Shown here piece after piece: positions 17,033 to 26,081 of a stretch of 64,000 nt of DNA. Origin of the DNA: Ottowia sp. (GTDB taxonomy: Bacteria; Pseudomonadota; Gammaproteobacteria; Burkholderiales; Burkholderiaceae_C); the NCBI RefSeq assembly GCF_016703145.1, contig NZ_JADJCO010000005.1:372001-436000 (forward strand), given 5' to 3'. Every line of letters starts with the position of its first letter. Within the stretch, counting starts at the first letter, position 1. The notes beneath the pieces were generated by a model. The model was given only the letters and a program-made list of their open reading frames with translations. It was not told where the DNA came from and did not search any database. The translations under genes and the position numbers were made by a program.

Positions 17033-17719
17033 ATGAAACTGTCTTTCGAACTCGCGGATGGGGGCTCCCCGCGCACGCTGGACTTCGAGGCCCGGCGCCT
17101 CGTGATCGCCGGCTGGACCGGGCGCGACGCCGCCGCCATCGCGCACCACATCGAGGAGCTGGCCGCGCTCGGCGTTCCCGCGCCCAGCGCGGTGCCGCTG
17201 TTCTACCGGGTGGCCATCAACCAGTTGAGCCAGGGCGACGTGGTGCAGGTGGTGGGCGAGGACACCTCGGGCGAGGTCGAGCCCCTGCTGTTCCTGCACG
17301 GCGGCGAGTGGTACGTCTCGATCGGCTCGGACCACACCGACCGCGCCCTGGAGGCGCACAGCGTGGCGCTGTCCAAGCAGATATGCGCCAAGCCCGTGGC
17401 GCGCAGCGCCTGGCGCCTGGCCGACGTGCAGGACCGCTGGGACGCGCTGGTGCTGCGCTCCTGGATCGAGGAGGGCGGCGAATGGCGCCTGTACCAGGAG
17501 GGCACGCTGGCGGCGCTGCGCCCGCCGGCCGATCTGCTGGCGCGCTGCGCGGCGGCGGGCGGCGAGCCGGCCGAGGGCTTTGCCATGACCTGCGGAACCG
17601 TCGGCGCCATCGGCGGCATCCGCCCCAGCGCGCGCTTTCGCATGGAACTGGCCGACGAGCACACCGGGCGCCGCATCGCGCACGAGTACCGCACCGCCGT
17701 GCTGCCTGTCGTTGCCTGA
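17033..17719 (+). CDS. DUF2848 family protein (fumarylacetoacetase-like fold)
   Basis: About 228 residues. The protein matches the DUF2848 family: LVIAGWTGRDAAAIAHHIEE, VPLFYRVAINQLSQ, FLHGGEWYVSIGSDHTDR, then SKQICAKPVARSAWRLADV and MTCGTVGAIGGIRPSARFRM. The family is thought to share the fumarylacetoacetate-hydrolase fold and is found with amidases and transport receptors. The start is ATG 17033, since AAGG lies six bases ahead; the ATG at 17027 is too close to it. It is the first gene of an operon with an amidase and a Bug receptor, which suggests uptake and breakdown of an amide or hydantoin-like acid; the substrate is not known. Confidence 0.85.
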   Translation: MKLSFELADGGSPRTLDFEARRLVIAGWTGRDAAAIAHHIEELAALGVPAPSAVPLFYRVAINQLSQGDVVQVVGEDTSGEVEPLLFLHGGEWYVSIGSDHTDRALEAHSVALSKQICAKPVARSAWRLADVQDRWDALVLRSWIEEGGEWRLYQEGTLAALRPPADLLARCAAAGGEPAEGFAMTCGTVGAIGGIRPSARFRMELADEHTGRRIAHEYRTAVLPVVA

Positions 17720-17735
17720 GGCGAGGGTGACGCGC

Positions 17736-19124
17736 ATGAGCACATCCTCCACGAACGCCGCCACCCTCGCCACCCTTGCCACGGTGGGCGCCGACCTGGC
17801 GGCGGGCCGCGCCACCTCCGCCGCGCTGACCGCCGAGGCCTTGCGGCGCATCGCCGACCCGGCCGGCGAGGGCGCGCGCACCTTCACCCGCGTGCTGGCG
17901 GAGCGGGCCCAGCGCCTGGCGCACGCCTCCGACGGCCTGCGCGCGGCCGGCCTGGCGCGCTCGCCCATCGAGGGCCTGCCGGTGTCGGTGAAAGACCTGT
18001 TCGACGTGGCCGGCGAGGCCACCACGGCCGGCTCCACCGTGCTGCGCGATGCGCCGCCCGCCACGCAGGACGCGGGCGCCGTACAGCGCCTGCTGGCGGC
18101 GGGCGCGGTGCTGGTCGGCAAGACCAACATGACCGAGTTCGCGTACTCCGGCCTCGGCCTCAACCCGCACTACGGCACGCCGGCCAACCCGTGGCGCCGG
18201 GACGAGCGGCGCATCCCCGGCGGATCGTCTTCAGGCGCGGCCGTGGCCGTGGCCGACGGCATGTGCCTGGCCAGCGTGGGCAGCGACACGGGCGGCTCGG
18301 CGCGCATCCCGGCCGCGCTGTGCGGCATCACCGGCTTCAAGCCCACCGCGCGCCGCATGCCCGGCGGCGGGATGGTGCCGCTGTCGCCCACCCTCGACGC
18401 CGTGGGCGTGATGGCGGCCGACGTGGCCGGCTGCGCGGCGATGGATGCCGTGCTGTCAGGCGCAACCGAGGTGCACGACACCGCACGGCCGTGGCACCTG
18501 CGGCAGGCGCGCTTCGCCGTGCCCGCCACGCTGGTGCACGACGGCATGGACGCGCCGGTCGCCGCCGCCTTCGGCCGCGCACTGCAGCGGCTTTCCGCCG
18601 CCGGCGCGCAACTGGTGGAGCTGGATGTGCCCGAGTTCGGCGAACTGGCGGCGATCAACGCGGCCGGCGGCTTCAGCGCGGCCGAGTCGTGGGCCTGGCA
18701 CGCCGGGCTGGTCGAGCGCAGCGCCAGTGGCTACGACCCGCGCGTGCTGAGCCGCATCCTGCGCGGGCGCGACTTCACGGCGCGCGACTACCTGGCGCTG
18801 CAGGCGCAGCGCGCCGACTGGCAGCGCCGCGTGGCGGCGCGCCTGGGCGAATTCGACGGCTGGCTCATGCCCACCGTGCCGCTGGTGGCGCCGCGCATCG
18901 ACGCGCTGGAAGGGGATGAGTCGCTGTACTTCTCGGTCAACGCCGCCATGCTGCGCAACCCCTCCATCGGCAACTTCATGGACGGCTGCGCCATCTCGCT
19001 GCCCTGCCATGCGCCCGGCGAGGCGCCCGTGGGCCTGAGCCTGGCGGGCCTGCCGATGCGCGACGCCGCCGTGCTGGGCTGGGCCGCTGGCATCGAACGT
19101 GCATTGAGTGCCGAACTCTCCTGA
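17736..19124 (+). CDS. Amidase (amidase-signature family)
   Basis: 462 residues, normal length for the family. The Ser-cisSer-Lys triad is visible: Lys near residue 86 (GLPVSVKDLFDVAGE), the glycine-serine loop RRIPGGSSSGAAVAVADG near 160-175, and the nucleophile Ser near 188 in SVGSDTGGSARIPAALCG. It hydrolyses a C-N amide bond. ATG 17736 follows GCGAGGG; a TTG at 17712 is less likely. It sits 16 bases after DUF2848 and 33 before the Bug receptor, so all three are probably co-transcribed from the promoter near 17000. The natural substrate cannot be named. Confidence 0.9.
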   Translation: MSTSSTNAATLATLATVGADLAAGRATSAALTAEALRRIADPAGEGARTFTRVLAERAQRLAHASDGLRAAGLARSPIEGLPVSVKDLFDVAGEATTAGSTVLRDAPPATQDAGAVQRLLAAGAVLVGKTNMTEFAYSGLGLNPHYGTPANPWRRDERRIPGGSSSGAAVAVADGMCLASVGSDTGGSARIPAALCGITGFKPTARRMPGGGMVPLSPTLDAVGVMAADVAGCAAMDAVLSGATEVHDTARPWHLRQARFAVPATLVHDGMDAPVAAAFGRALQRLSAAGAQLVELDVPEFGELAAINAAGGFSAAESWAWHAGLVERSASGYDPRVLSRILRGRDFTARDYLALQAQRADWQRRVAARLGEFDGWLMPTVPLVAPRIDALEGDESLYFSVNAAMLRNPSIGNFMDGCAISLPCHAPGEAPVGLSLAGLPMRDAAVLGWAAGIERALSAELS

Positions 19125-19157
19125 CTCTCCCCTCCCACCATCAACCCGAGGTTTCCC

Positions 19158-20135
19158 ATGAACAAGCTCTTTCGCTCCTTGCTCCCGCTGGCCGTCGCCG
19201 GCCTGGGCTGCGTCTGCACCATGGCCGGTGCGCAGGACGCCTATCCCTCCAAGCCGATCCGCATGGTCGTGCCCTTCCCGCCGGGCGGCAGCATCGACAT
19301 GACCGCGCGCCTGGTGGGCCAGAAGCTCTCGACCAGCCTGGGCCAGCCCGTGCTGGTGGACAACCGCCCCGGCGCGAGCGGCAACATCGGCATGGACTTC
19401 GTCGCCAAGGCGCCCAAGGACGGCTACACGCTGCTGATGGTGCACACCGGGCTGGCCTCCAACGCCCACATGTTCGCCAAGCTGGCCTTCGACCCGCTCA
19501 AGGACCTGGCGCCGGTGATCCGCGTGGCCGACCAGCCCAACGTGCTCATCATGAACCCCAAGTGGTCGTTCAAGAACGTGGCCGAACTGGTGGCCTACGC
19601 CAAGGCCAATCCCGGCAAGCTGAGCGTCGGCACCTCGGGCGTCGGCGGCCCTCAGGACGTGGCGGCGCGCCGCTTCATGAGCATGACCGGCACCGACCTG
19701 CTCAATGTGGCCTACAAAGGCGGCGCGCCGGCATTGTCCGATCTGGTCGGCGGGCAGATCGACATGATGTTCGAGACCTCTCCCACGGCCACGCCCTATG
19801 CCAAGAGCGGCAAGCTGCGGGCGCTGGCGGTGACCGGCGACAAGCGCATCCCCGCGCTGCCCGACGTGCCCACCGTGGCCGAATCGGGCGTGCCGGGCTA
19901 CCGCTTCATGGGTTGGATCGGCCTGGTGGCCCCGGCGGGAACGCCGGCGCCCATCATCGCCAAGCTCAACGAACAGGTGCAGGCGCTGCTCAAGAGCCCC
20001 GACACGCAGAAACAGCTCACGGAACTCAGCCTCGAAGTGGTGGGCGGCTCGGCGGCCGACTTCGTCAGCTTCGCGCGCAAGGAGTCGGGCGACTATGCGA
20101 AGTTCGTCAAGGACTTCAACATCACGCCGCAGTGA
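19158..20135 (+). CDS. Bug-family (TctC-like) periplasmic solute receptor
   Basis: 325 residues with a signal peptide ending MAGAQDA. The typical Bug opening follows: YPSKPIRMVVPFPPGGSIDM, then LVDNRPGASGNIGMDFVAK and the carboxylate-binding loop around LLMVHTGLASNAH. A later GYRFMGWIGLVAPAGTPAPI stretch is conserved. These proteins capture carboxylates for tripartite tricarboxylate transporters, but Burkholderiales hold scores of them without partner permeases. None is found here. It ends the amidase operon and probably supplies or senses its substrate. Confidence 0.92.
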   Translation: MNKLFRSLLPLAVAGLGCVCTMAGAQDAYPSKPIRMVVPFPPGGSIDMTARLVGQKLSTSLGQPVLVDNRPGASGNIGMDFVAKAPKDGYTLLMVHTGLASNAHMFAKLAFDPLKDLAPVIRVADQPNVLIMNPKWSFKNVAELVAYAKANPGKLSVGTSGVGGPQDVAARRFMSMTGTDLLNVAYKGGAPALSDLVGGQIDMMFETSPTATPYAKSGKLRALAVTGDKRIPALPDVPTVAESGVPGYRFMGWIGLVAPAGTPAPIIAKLNEQVQALLKSPDTQKQLTELSLEVVGGSAADFVSFARKESGDYAKFVKDFNITPQ

Positions 20136-20141
20136 ACCTGG

Positions 20142-20206
20142 AGATTCAAGGAAAAATGGCCTTCAGCCCGCGCCAGACAATCGCCAATAGCTATTAAAAA
20201 AGTAGC
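20142..20206. repeat. Dispersed repeat element, copy between Bug and LON genes
   Basis: Minus-strand text: GCTACTTTTTTAATAGCTAT, then TGGCGATTGTCTGGCGCGGG, then CTGAAGGCCATTTTTCC. It carries all blocks of the family and fills almost the whole 73-base gap between two convergent genes, from just past one stop to just before the other. Confidence 0.8.
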
Positions 20207-20208
20207 TT

Positions 20209-20847
20209 TCAGGCATCGCCCGCGTCGATGCCGGTCTTGGCCAGCAGATCGGCCACCAGCTCCAGCCGCAGCAGCGGGTTGTCCAGGCTCATCAGGCGCT
20301 GCTTCAGCGGCCCGAGGAGGGGCAGCAGCTCGCACCAGCGGTTGGCGACCCAGCCGCAGTCGTCGTACTGCGTGTCGGCCTCGGACGGAATGGGGGCCGT
20401 GGGCGAGCGGCGGTGCAGGTTCTCGTGCACCTGCCGCAGCGCCTGCGCGATGTGGCGCAGGTCTTGGGGCACGGCGACCGCGGCGTCGCGCGCCAGCAGC
20501 GTGATGTCGGCCACCCACAGGCCGTTCTTCAGCCGGCTGGCATGGTCGATGCGAAAGCGCTGCTCACCCTGGCACTGCATCAGCAGCAGGCCTGGCTGGG
20601 GCTGCTCGAGCTGCGTGACGTGGGCCAGTGTGCCCACGGGCTCCAACTGTTCCTCCGGGGCGCTGGCCACGCGCACTTCACTACCCTGCGCCAGTGCCAC
20701 CACGCCGAAGGGTGCGCCCGCACGGTGGCACTTGCCCACCATGTCCAGGTAGCGCACCTCGAACACGCGCAGCGGCAGCACGCCCCCCGGGAACAGCACC
20801 GTGCCCAGCGGGAACAGCGGCAGGGAGCTGAGGGTGAGCGGGGCCAT
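20209..20847 (-). CDS. LON substrate-binding-domain protein (YcaT/Lon N-domain type)
   Basis: 212 residues consisting only of a Lon N-terminal domain, with no ATPase or protease part. It starts TLSSLPLFPLGTVLFPGGVL, PLRVFEVRYLDMV, followed by GAPFGVVAL, ARLEQPQPG-like segments and DLLAKTGIDAGDA at the end. Stand-alone LON proteins are common and their job is not known; peptide or protein binding is presumed. It is divergent from yggT with 80 bases between them. Confidence 0.85.
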   Translation of the reverse strand: MAPLTLSSLPLFPLGTVLFPGGVLPLRVFEVRYLDMVGKCHRAGAPFGVVALAQGSEVRVASAPEEQLEPVGTLAHVTQLEQPQPGLLLMQCQGEQRFRIDHASRLKNGLWVADITLLARDAAVAVPQDLRHIAQALRQVHENLHRRSPTAPIPSEADTQYDDCGWVANRWCELLPLLGPLKQRLMSLDNPLLRLELVADLLAKTGIDAGDA

Positions 20848-20927
20848 GGCGTGGCTATCATCGCACGCATGTCCACTCTCGGCGGACGTCGCCCGGGCGC
20901 ACCGCGCGAGCGCCGCCCACTCGCCTC

Positions 20928-21497
20928 ATGCTGTACCAGATCCTGACCTTCCTGCTGGAAGTCGCCGTCACCCTGATCGGGGGGGCCTGCCTGCTGCGCC
21001 TGTACATGCGCTGGCGCCGCATCTCCTTCGGCCACCCGGTGGGGCGCTTCGTGCAGGCGCTGTCGGACTGGCTGGTGCTGCCGCTGCAGCGCCTGCTGCC
21101 GCCGCGCGACAAGCTGGACGCGGCGAGCCTGCTGGGGGCCTGGCTGCTCAAGCTGCTGCAGTACATCCTGCTGATGGTGCTGATCGGCGCCCAGCGCTGG
21201 ACCGTGCTGCCGTTGCTGGCCTTGCTGGGCGTGGCCAAGCTGGCGGTGTCGGTGGCCACGGCGGTCATCATCATCGCGGCGGTGCTGTCGTGGACGGGCA
21301 ACCGCACGCTGGTGGCCGACGTGTTCGACCGCCTGTGCGAGCCTCTGCTGGCGCCGCTGCGCCGCGCGGTGCCGCTGGTCGGCGGGGTGGACCTGTCGCC
21401 GCTGCTGGCGGTGGTGGCGCTGCAGGTGCTGAGCATCGTGCTCGGCTCGCTGCAGGCCGGCCTGCTGGGCAGCGCGGTGGTGATCGGCGCCGGCTGA
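20928..21497 (+). CDS. YggT-family inner-membrane protein
   Basis: 189 residues with two YGGT repeats and about four membrane helices. Repeat one runs ILTFLLEVAVTLIGGACLLR to VGRFVQALSDWLVLPLQRLL; repeat two ends DRLCEPLLAPLRRAVPLVGG, then VDLSPLLAVVALQVL. Both have the conserved 'P-L-x-R-x-x-P' exit of the family. YggT proteins are implicated in cell-envelope or division processes; the precise activity is unresolved. It converges on accD with a 21-base gap and no repeat element. Confidence 0.88.
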   Translation: MLYQILTFLLEVAVTLIGGACLLRLYMRWRRISFGHPVGRFVQALSDWLVLPLQRLLPPRDKLDAASLLGAWLLKLLQYILLMVLIGAQRWTVLPLLALLGVAKLAVSVATAVIIIAAVLSWTGNRTLVADVFDRLCEPLLAPLRRAVPLVGGVDLSPLLAVVALQVLSIVLGSLQAGLLGSAVVIGAG

Positions 21498-21518
21498 CCG
21501 GGGGCGCCGCCGTCCGCC

Positions 21519-22391
21519 CTATTCGACGGCGTCGGCCGGCTGGCGCTGCAGCATGGCCAGCACGCCGGCGACCTTGGCGCGCAGCTCGCGCCGGTCGCAG
21601 ATGAAGTCCACCGCGCCCTTGTCCTGCAGGAACTCGGCGCGCTGGAAGCCCTCGGGCAGTTTCACGCGCACGGTGCTCTCGATCACGCGCGGGCCGGCAA
21701 AGCCGATCAGCGCCTTGGGCTCGGCGATCACCACGTCGCCCACGAAAGCGAAGCCAGCCGACACGCCGCCCATGGTGGGATCGGTCAGCACGCTGACGTA
21801 GGGCAGCCCCTTCTTGGCCAGACGGGTGAGGGCGGCGTTGGTCTTGGCCATCTGCATCAGCGACAGCAGGCCCTCCTGCATGCGCGCGCCGCCGGTGGCG
21901 GTGAAGCAGATGAAGGGCACCTTCTGCTCGATGGCGGTTTCCACGCCGCGCACGAAGCGCTCGCCGACGACCGAGCCCATGGAGCCACCCATGAAGTCGA
22001 ACTCGAACGCCGCCACCACCACGCTGATCGAGTGCACGGCGCCGCCCATGACCACCAGCGCGTCGGTCTCGCCGGTGTCTTCCAGGGCTTCCTTCAGGCG
22101 CTCGGGGTACTTGCGGCTGTCCTTGAACTTGAGCGCATCCACCGGCAGCACTTCCTGCCCGATCTCGTAGCGGCCCTCGTGGTCGAGGAACACGTTGAGC
22201 CGGTCGCGCGCGCCCATGCGGTGGTGGTGGCTGCAGTGCGGGCAGACGCATTGGTTCTGCTCCAGGTCGGTCTTGTACAGCACCGTGTCGCACTCGGGGC
22301 ACTTGATCCACAGGCCCTCGGGCATCTGGCGGCGCTCGCTGGCCTCGGATTTCTGGATCTTGGGCGGCAGCAGTTTTTCAAGCCAGCTCAT
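21519..22391 (-). CDS. accD: Acetyl-CoA carboxylase carboxyltransferase subunit beta
   Basis: 290 residues, the standard length. An N-terminal four-cysteine zinc finger is visible (KCPECDTVLYKTDLEQNQ, then CVCPHC). The carboxyltransferase crotonase fold contains GGSMGSVVGERFVRGVETAI, FTATGGARMQEGLLSLMQMA, TDPTMGGVSAGFAFVGDVVI and AEPKALIGFAGPRVIESTV. With AccA it transfers carboxyl from biotin to acetyl-CoA, giving malonyl-CoA for fatty-acid synthesis. It lies 28 bases after trpA, the usual Burkholderiales order. Confidence 0.97.
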   Translation of the reverse strand: MSWLEKLLPPKIQKSEASERRQMPEGLWIKCPECDTVLYKTDLEQNQCVCPHCSHHHRMGARDRLNVFLDHEGRYEIGQEVLPVDALKFKDSRKYPERLKEALEDTGETDALVVMGGAVHSISVVVAAFEFDFMGGSMGSVVGERFVRGVETAIEQKVPFICFTATGGARMQEGLLSLMQMAKTNAALTRLAKKGLPYVSVLTDPTMGGVSAGFAFVGDVVIAEPKALIGFAGPRVIESTVRVKLPEGFQRAEFLQDKGAVDFICDRRELRAKVAGVLAMLQRQPADAVE

Positions 22392-22419
22392 GCATTTGCT
22401 CCTTGGGTGATAGCGGGAA

Positions 22420-23225
22420 TCAGGCGTCCAGCGCCGCGCGGATGGGACGCAGGAAGTCCATGGCGGCGGCCACGACCTTCTCGTGCGGCTGGTCCTCGAT
22501 GAGCTGGATCAGGCGGCTGCCGATGACCACGGCGTCGGCCACCTTGCCGATGGCGCGCGCCGTCTCGGCGTCGCGGATGCCGAAGCCGACGCCGACGGGG
22601 ACGTGCACGTGCCGGCGGATGCGCGGCAGCATGGCCTCGACCGCGGCGGTGTCGAGCGCGCCCGAGCCGGTCACGCCCTTGAGAGAGACGTAGTAAACGT
22701 AGCCGCTGGCGACCTGGGCCACCTGCTGCATGCGCTCGTCGGTGCTGGTGGGCGCCAGCAGGAAGATCAGGTCCATGCCGTTGGTGCGCAGCTTTTCCGC
22801 GAACTCGCGGCATTCCTCGGGCGGGTAGTCCACGATCAGCACGCCATCGACGCCGGCGGCGGCGGCGTCGCGCACGAAGGCGTCCGGCCCGTGCTGCTGG
22901 TCGTAGCGCTCGACGGGGTTGGCGTAGCCCATCAGGACGACCGGGGTCCTGTCGTCCTGATGGCGGAAGGCGCGCACCATCGCCAGCACCTGCGCCAGGC
23001 CAATGCCCAGCGCCAGCGCGCGGTCGCCCGCCTTCTGGATCACGGGGCCGTCGGCGCTGGGGTCGGAGAAGGGGACGCCCAGCTCGATGATGTCGGCGCC
23101 CGCCGCCGCCATGCCGTGCATCAGCGCGGGCGTGATGTCGGCATAGGGGAAGCCGGCGGTGACGTAGGGAATCAGCGCCTTGCGGCCCTGGCCTTTGAGG
23201 GCGTCGAGGGTGGCGGCGATGCGGC

Positions 23226-23229
<4 letters not shown>
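22420..23229 (-). CDS. trpA: Tryptophan synthase alpha subunit
   Basis: 269 residues. The TIM-barrel enzyme cleaves indole-glycerol phosphate to indole and G3P. Conserved pieces: RKALIPYVTAGFP, IELGVPFSDPSADGPVIQKA (with the catalytic Glu and Asp), VVLMGYANP, DGVLIVDYPPEE, YVSLKGVTGS and VGVGFGIRDAETA for the phosphate site. The start at 23229 overlaps the trpB stop by four bases (ATGA), so the two subunits are translationally coupled, as expected for the alpha-beta complex. Confidence 0.97.
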
Positions 23230-24502
<1,273 letters not shown>

Positions 24503-24506
<4 letters not shown>

Positions 24507-25222
24507 GGTGAAAGCAATCCTGCAAAGGCGTCGTCGGCCGCGCGCACGGCGGCCACGAAGCGGGTGATCTTGTCGGCGTCCTTGATGCCCTTCAGCGGCT
24601 GGCCGCCCGGGCCTTCGGCTTCGACGCCGGAGGAAACGTCAACGGCCAGCGAAAGGCCGCGTCCGCGCAAGGCGCGCAGCCCATCGCCCACGTTTGCAGG
24701 TGTGAGCCCACCAGACAAGACGAGGTGAGCGGGAACGTTTGGAGGCAGGCGTGACCAATCGAATGTCTTTCCGCCGCCGCCGTAGCCATCGACCTGCGTG
24801 TCGAGCAGGAGGGCCTGGGCGGCGCTGTGTTCAGCGGCAAATTCTAGCAAGTCGAAGCCGGCATCCGGCCCCGGCGGGATGCGCGCCGCGCGCCAGAAAG
24901 GGCGCTCCAGGCGCCGGGCGGCGGCGGCGCAGTCGGCGGCCGATTCATCACCATGAAATTGCAGGATGGCCGGCGCCACGCTTGCGGTGGCCGCTTCTAT
25001 TTCAGTAGCATCGGCATTGGCGAACACCAGCACGGGCGTGACCAGGGGCGGCAAGCGCCGGGCCAGTTCGCCCGCGCGCGCGGGCGTCACGTAGCGGGCG
25101 CTCTTGGGGTAGAGGATGAAGCCGATGGCATCCACGCCGGCGGCGACGGCGGCGTCCACGTCCTGCTCGCGGGTGAGGCCACAGATCTTGATGCGGGTGC
25201 GGGTCTGGGCAGGGGCGTTCAT
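24503..25222 (-). CDS. trpF: Phosphoribosylanthranilate isomerase
   Basis: About 239 residues, a (beta/alpha)8 enzyme of tryptophan synthesis. The active-site Cys is in RIKICGLTREQDVDAAVAAG; further matches are AIGFILYPKSARYV, ILQFHGDESAADCA, LLDTQVDGYGGGGKTFDW and LSGGLTPANVGDGLRAL, the last with the general-acid Asp region. The start at 25222 is preferred; a second in-frame ATG at 25252 would overlap truA by 17 bases. Around 24992-25024 the gene holds a short AT-rich patch like the dispersed repeat (GCTTCTATTTCAGTAGC). Confidence 0.94.
24992..25024. repeat. Short repeat-like patch inside trpF
   Basis: Plus-strand GCTTCTATTTCAGTAGCATC followed by GGCATTGGCG resembles the dyad arm and the TTGGCG block of the dispersed element. 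Only the first half of the unit is recognisable, so chance is possible. Confidence 0.35.
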
Positions 25223-25235
25223 GAGTGGTAGGGGA

Positions 25236-26018
25236 TCAGGGCAGCCCATCATAGGCGGCCGTGCGCTCGGGCAGGCCCCAATGGGCGTCGTACACGGGGC
25301 CCAGGAAGTAGAGCCCGTCGGGCGAGAAGGTGGGGGCCGCCGCGTCGCGGTCGCGCGCGGCCAGCACCTCGCGCATCCAGTCTGGCGGCTGCAGGCCTTG
25401 ACCGACCAGGACCAGGCAGCCCATGATGTTGCGGATCATGTGGTGCAGGAAGGCGCTGGCCTCGAAGTCGAAGCGCCAGTACGCGCCGCGGCGCCGGATG
25501 CCGATGGGCGCCAGCCGCTTGACGGGCGACAGCGCTTGGCAGGCGCTGGCCCGGAACGAGCTGAAGTCGTGCTCGCCAGCGAGGTGCGCGGCCGCCTGCC
25601 GCAGGGCACCCTCGTCGAGCGGCCGGAAGGTCCAGCCGACGCGGCCCGCTTCCACACTGGGGCGCACGGGCGATTCGAGCAAGACGTAGGCATAGCGGCG
25701 GGCGAGGGCGCTGGCCCGCGCGTGGAACCCGGGCGGCACCTCGCGCGCCCATTGCACCGCGATGTCAGGCGGCAGGAAGCGGTTGGTGCCGCGCACCCAC
25801 GAGAAGGGCTCACGCTGCAGCCCAGTGTCGAAATGCACCACCTGCATCAGCCCGTGCACGCCGGCGTCGGTGCGGCCGGCGCACAGCGTGGACACAGGCG
25901 CGGTGGTGAACTGCCGCAGCGCCTTTTCCAGCCGGTCCTGGACGGTCTGGCCCGAGGGCTGGCTCTGCCAGCCCTGGTAGGCCGATCCCTGGTAGCTGAG
26001 GCCGAGGGCGATTCTCAC
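25236..26018 (-). CDS. truA: tRNA pseudouridine(38-40) synthase
   Basis: 260 residues. It isomerises uridine 38, 39 or 40 in the anticodon stem. The catalytic Asp is in CAGRTDAGVHGLMQVVHFDT. Other conserved pieces are RIALGLSYQGSAYQGWQSQP, FHARASALARRYAYVLLE, FSSFRASACQA and FLHHMIRNIMGCLVLVG. It lies between fimV and trpF on the same strand, the customary arrangement in this group, 13 bases from trpF and 63 from fimV. Confidence 0.96.
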   Translation of the reverse strand: MRIALGLSYQGSAYQGWQSQPSGQTVQDRLEKALRQFTTAPVSTLCAGRTDAGVHGLMQVVHFDTGLQREPFSWVRGTNRFLPPDIAVQWAREVPPGFHARASALARRYAYVLLESPVRPSVEAGRVGWTFRPLDEGALRQAAAHLAGEHDFSSFRASACQALSPVKRLAPIGIRRRGAYWRFDFEASAFLHHMIRNIMGCLVLVGQGLQPPDWMREVLAARDRDAAAPTFSPDGLYFLGPVYDAHWGLPERTAAYDGLP

Positions 26019-26081
26019 GATGGCGGGTATTGTGCCGCCGATGCGATCAGGCCGCCTGTCGACATCCGGCGCCGCTACGGA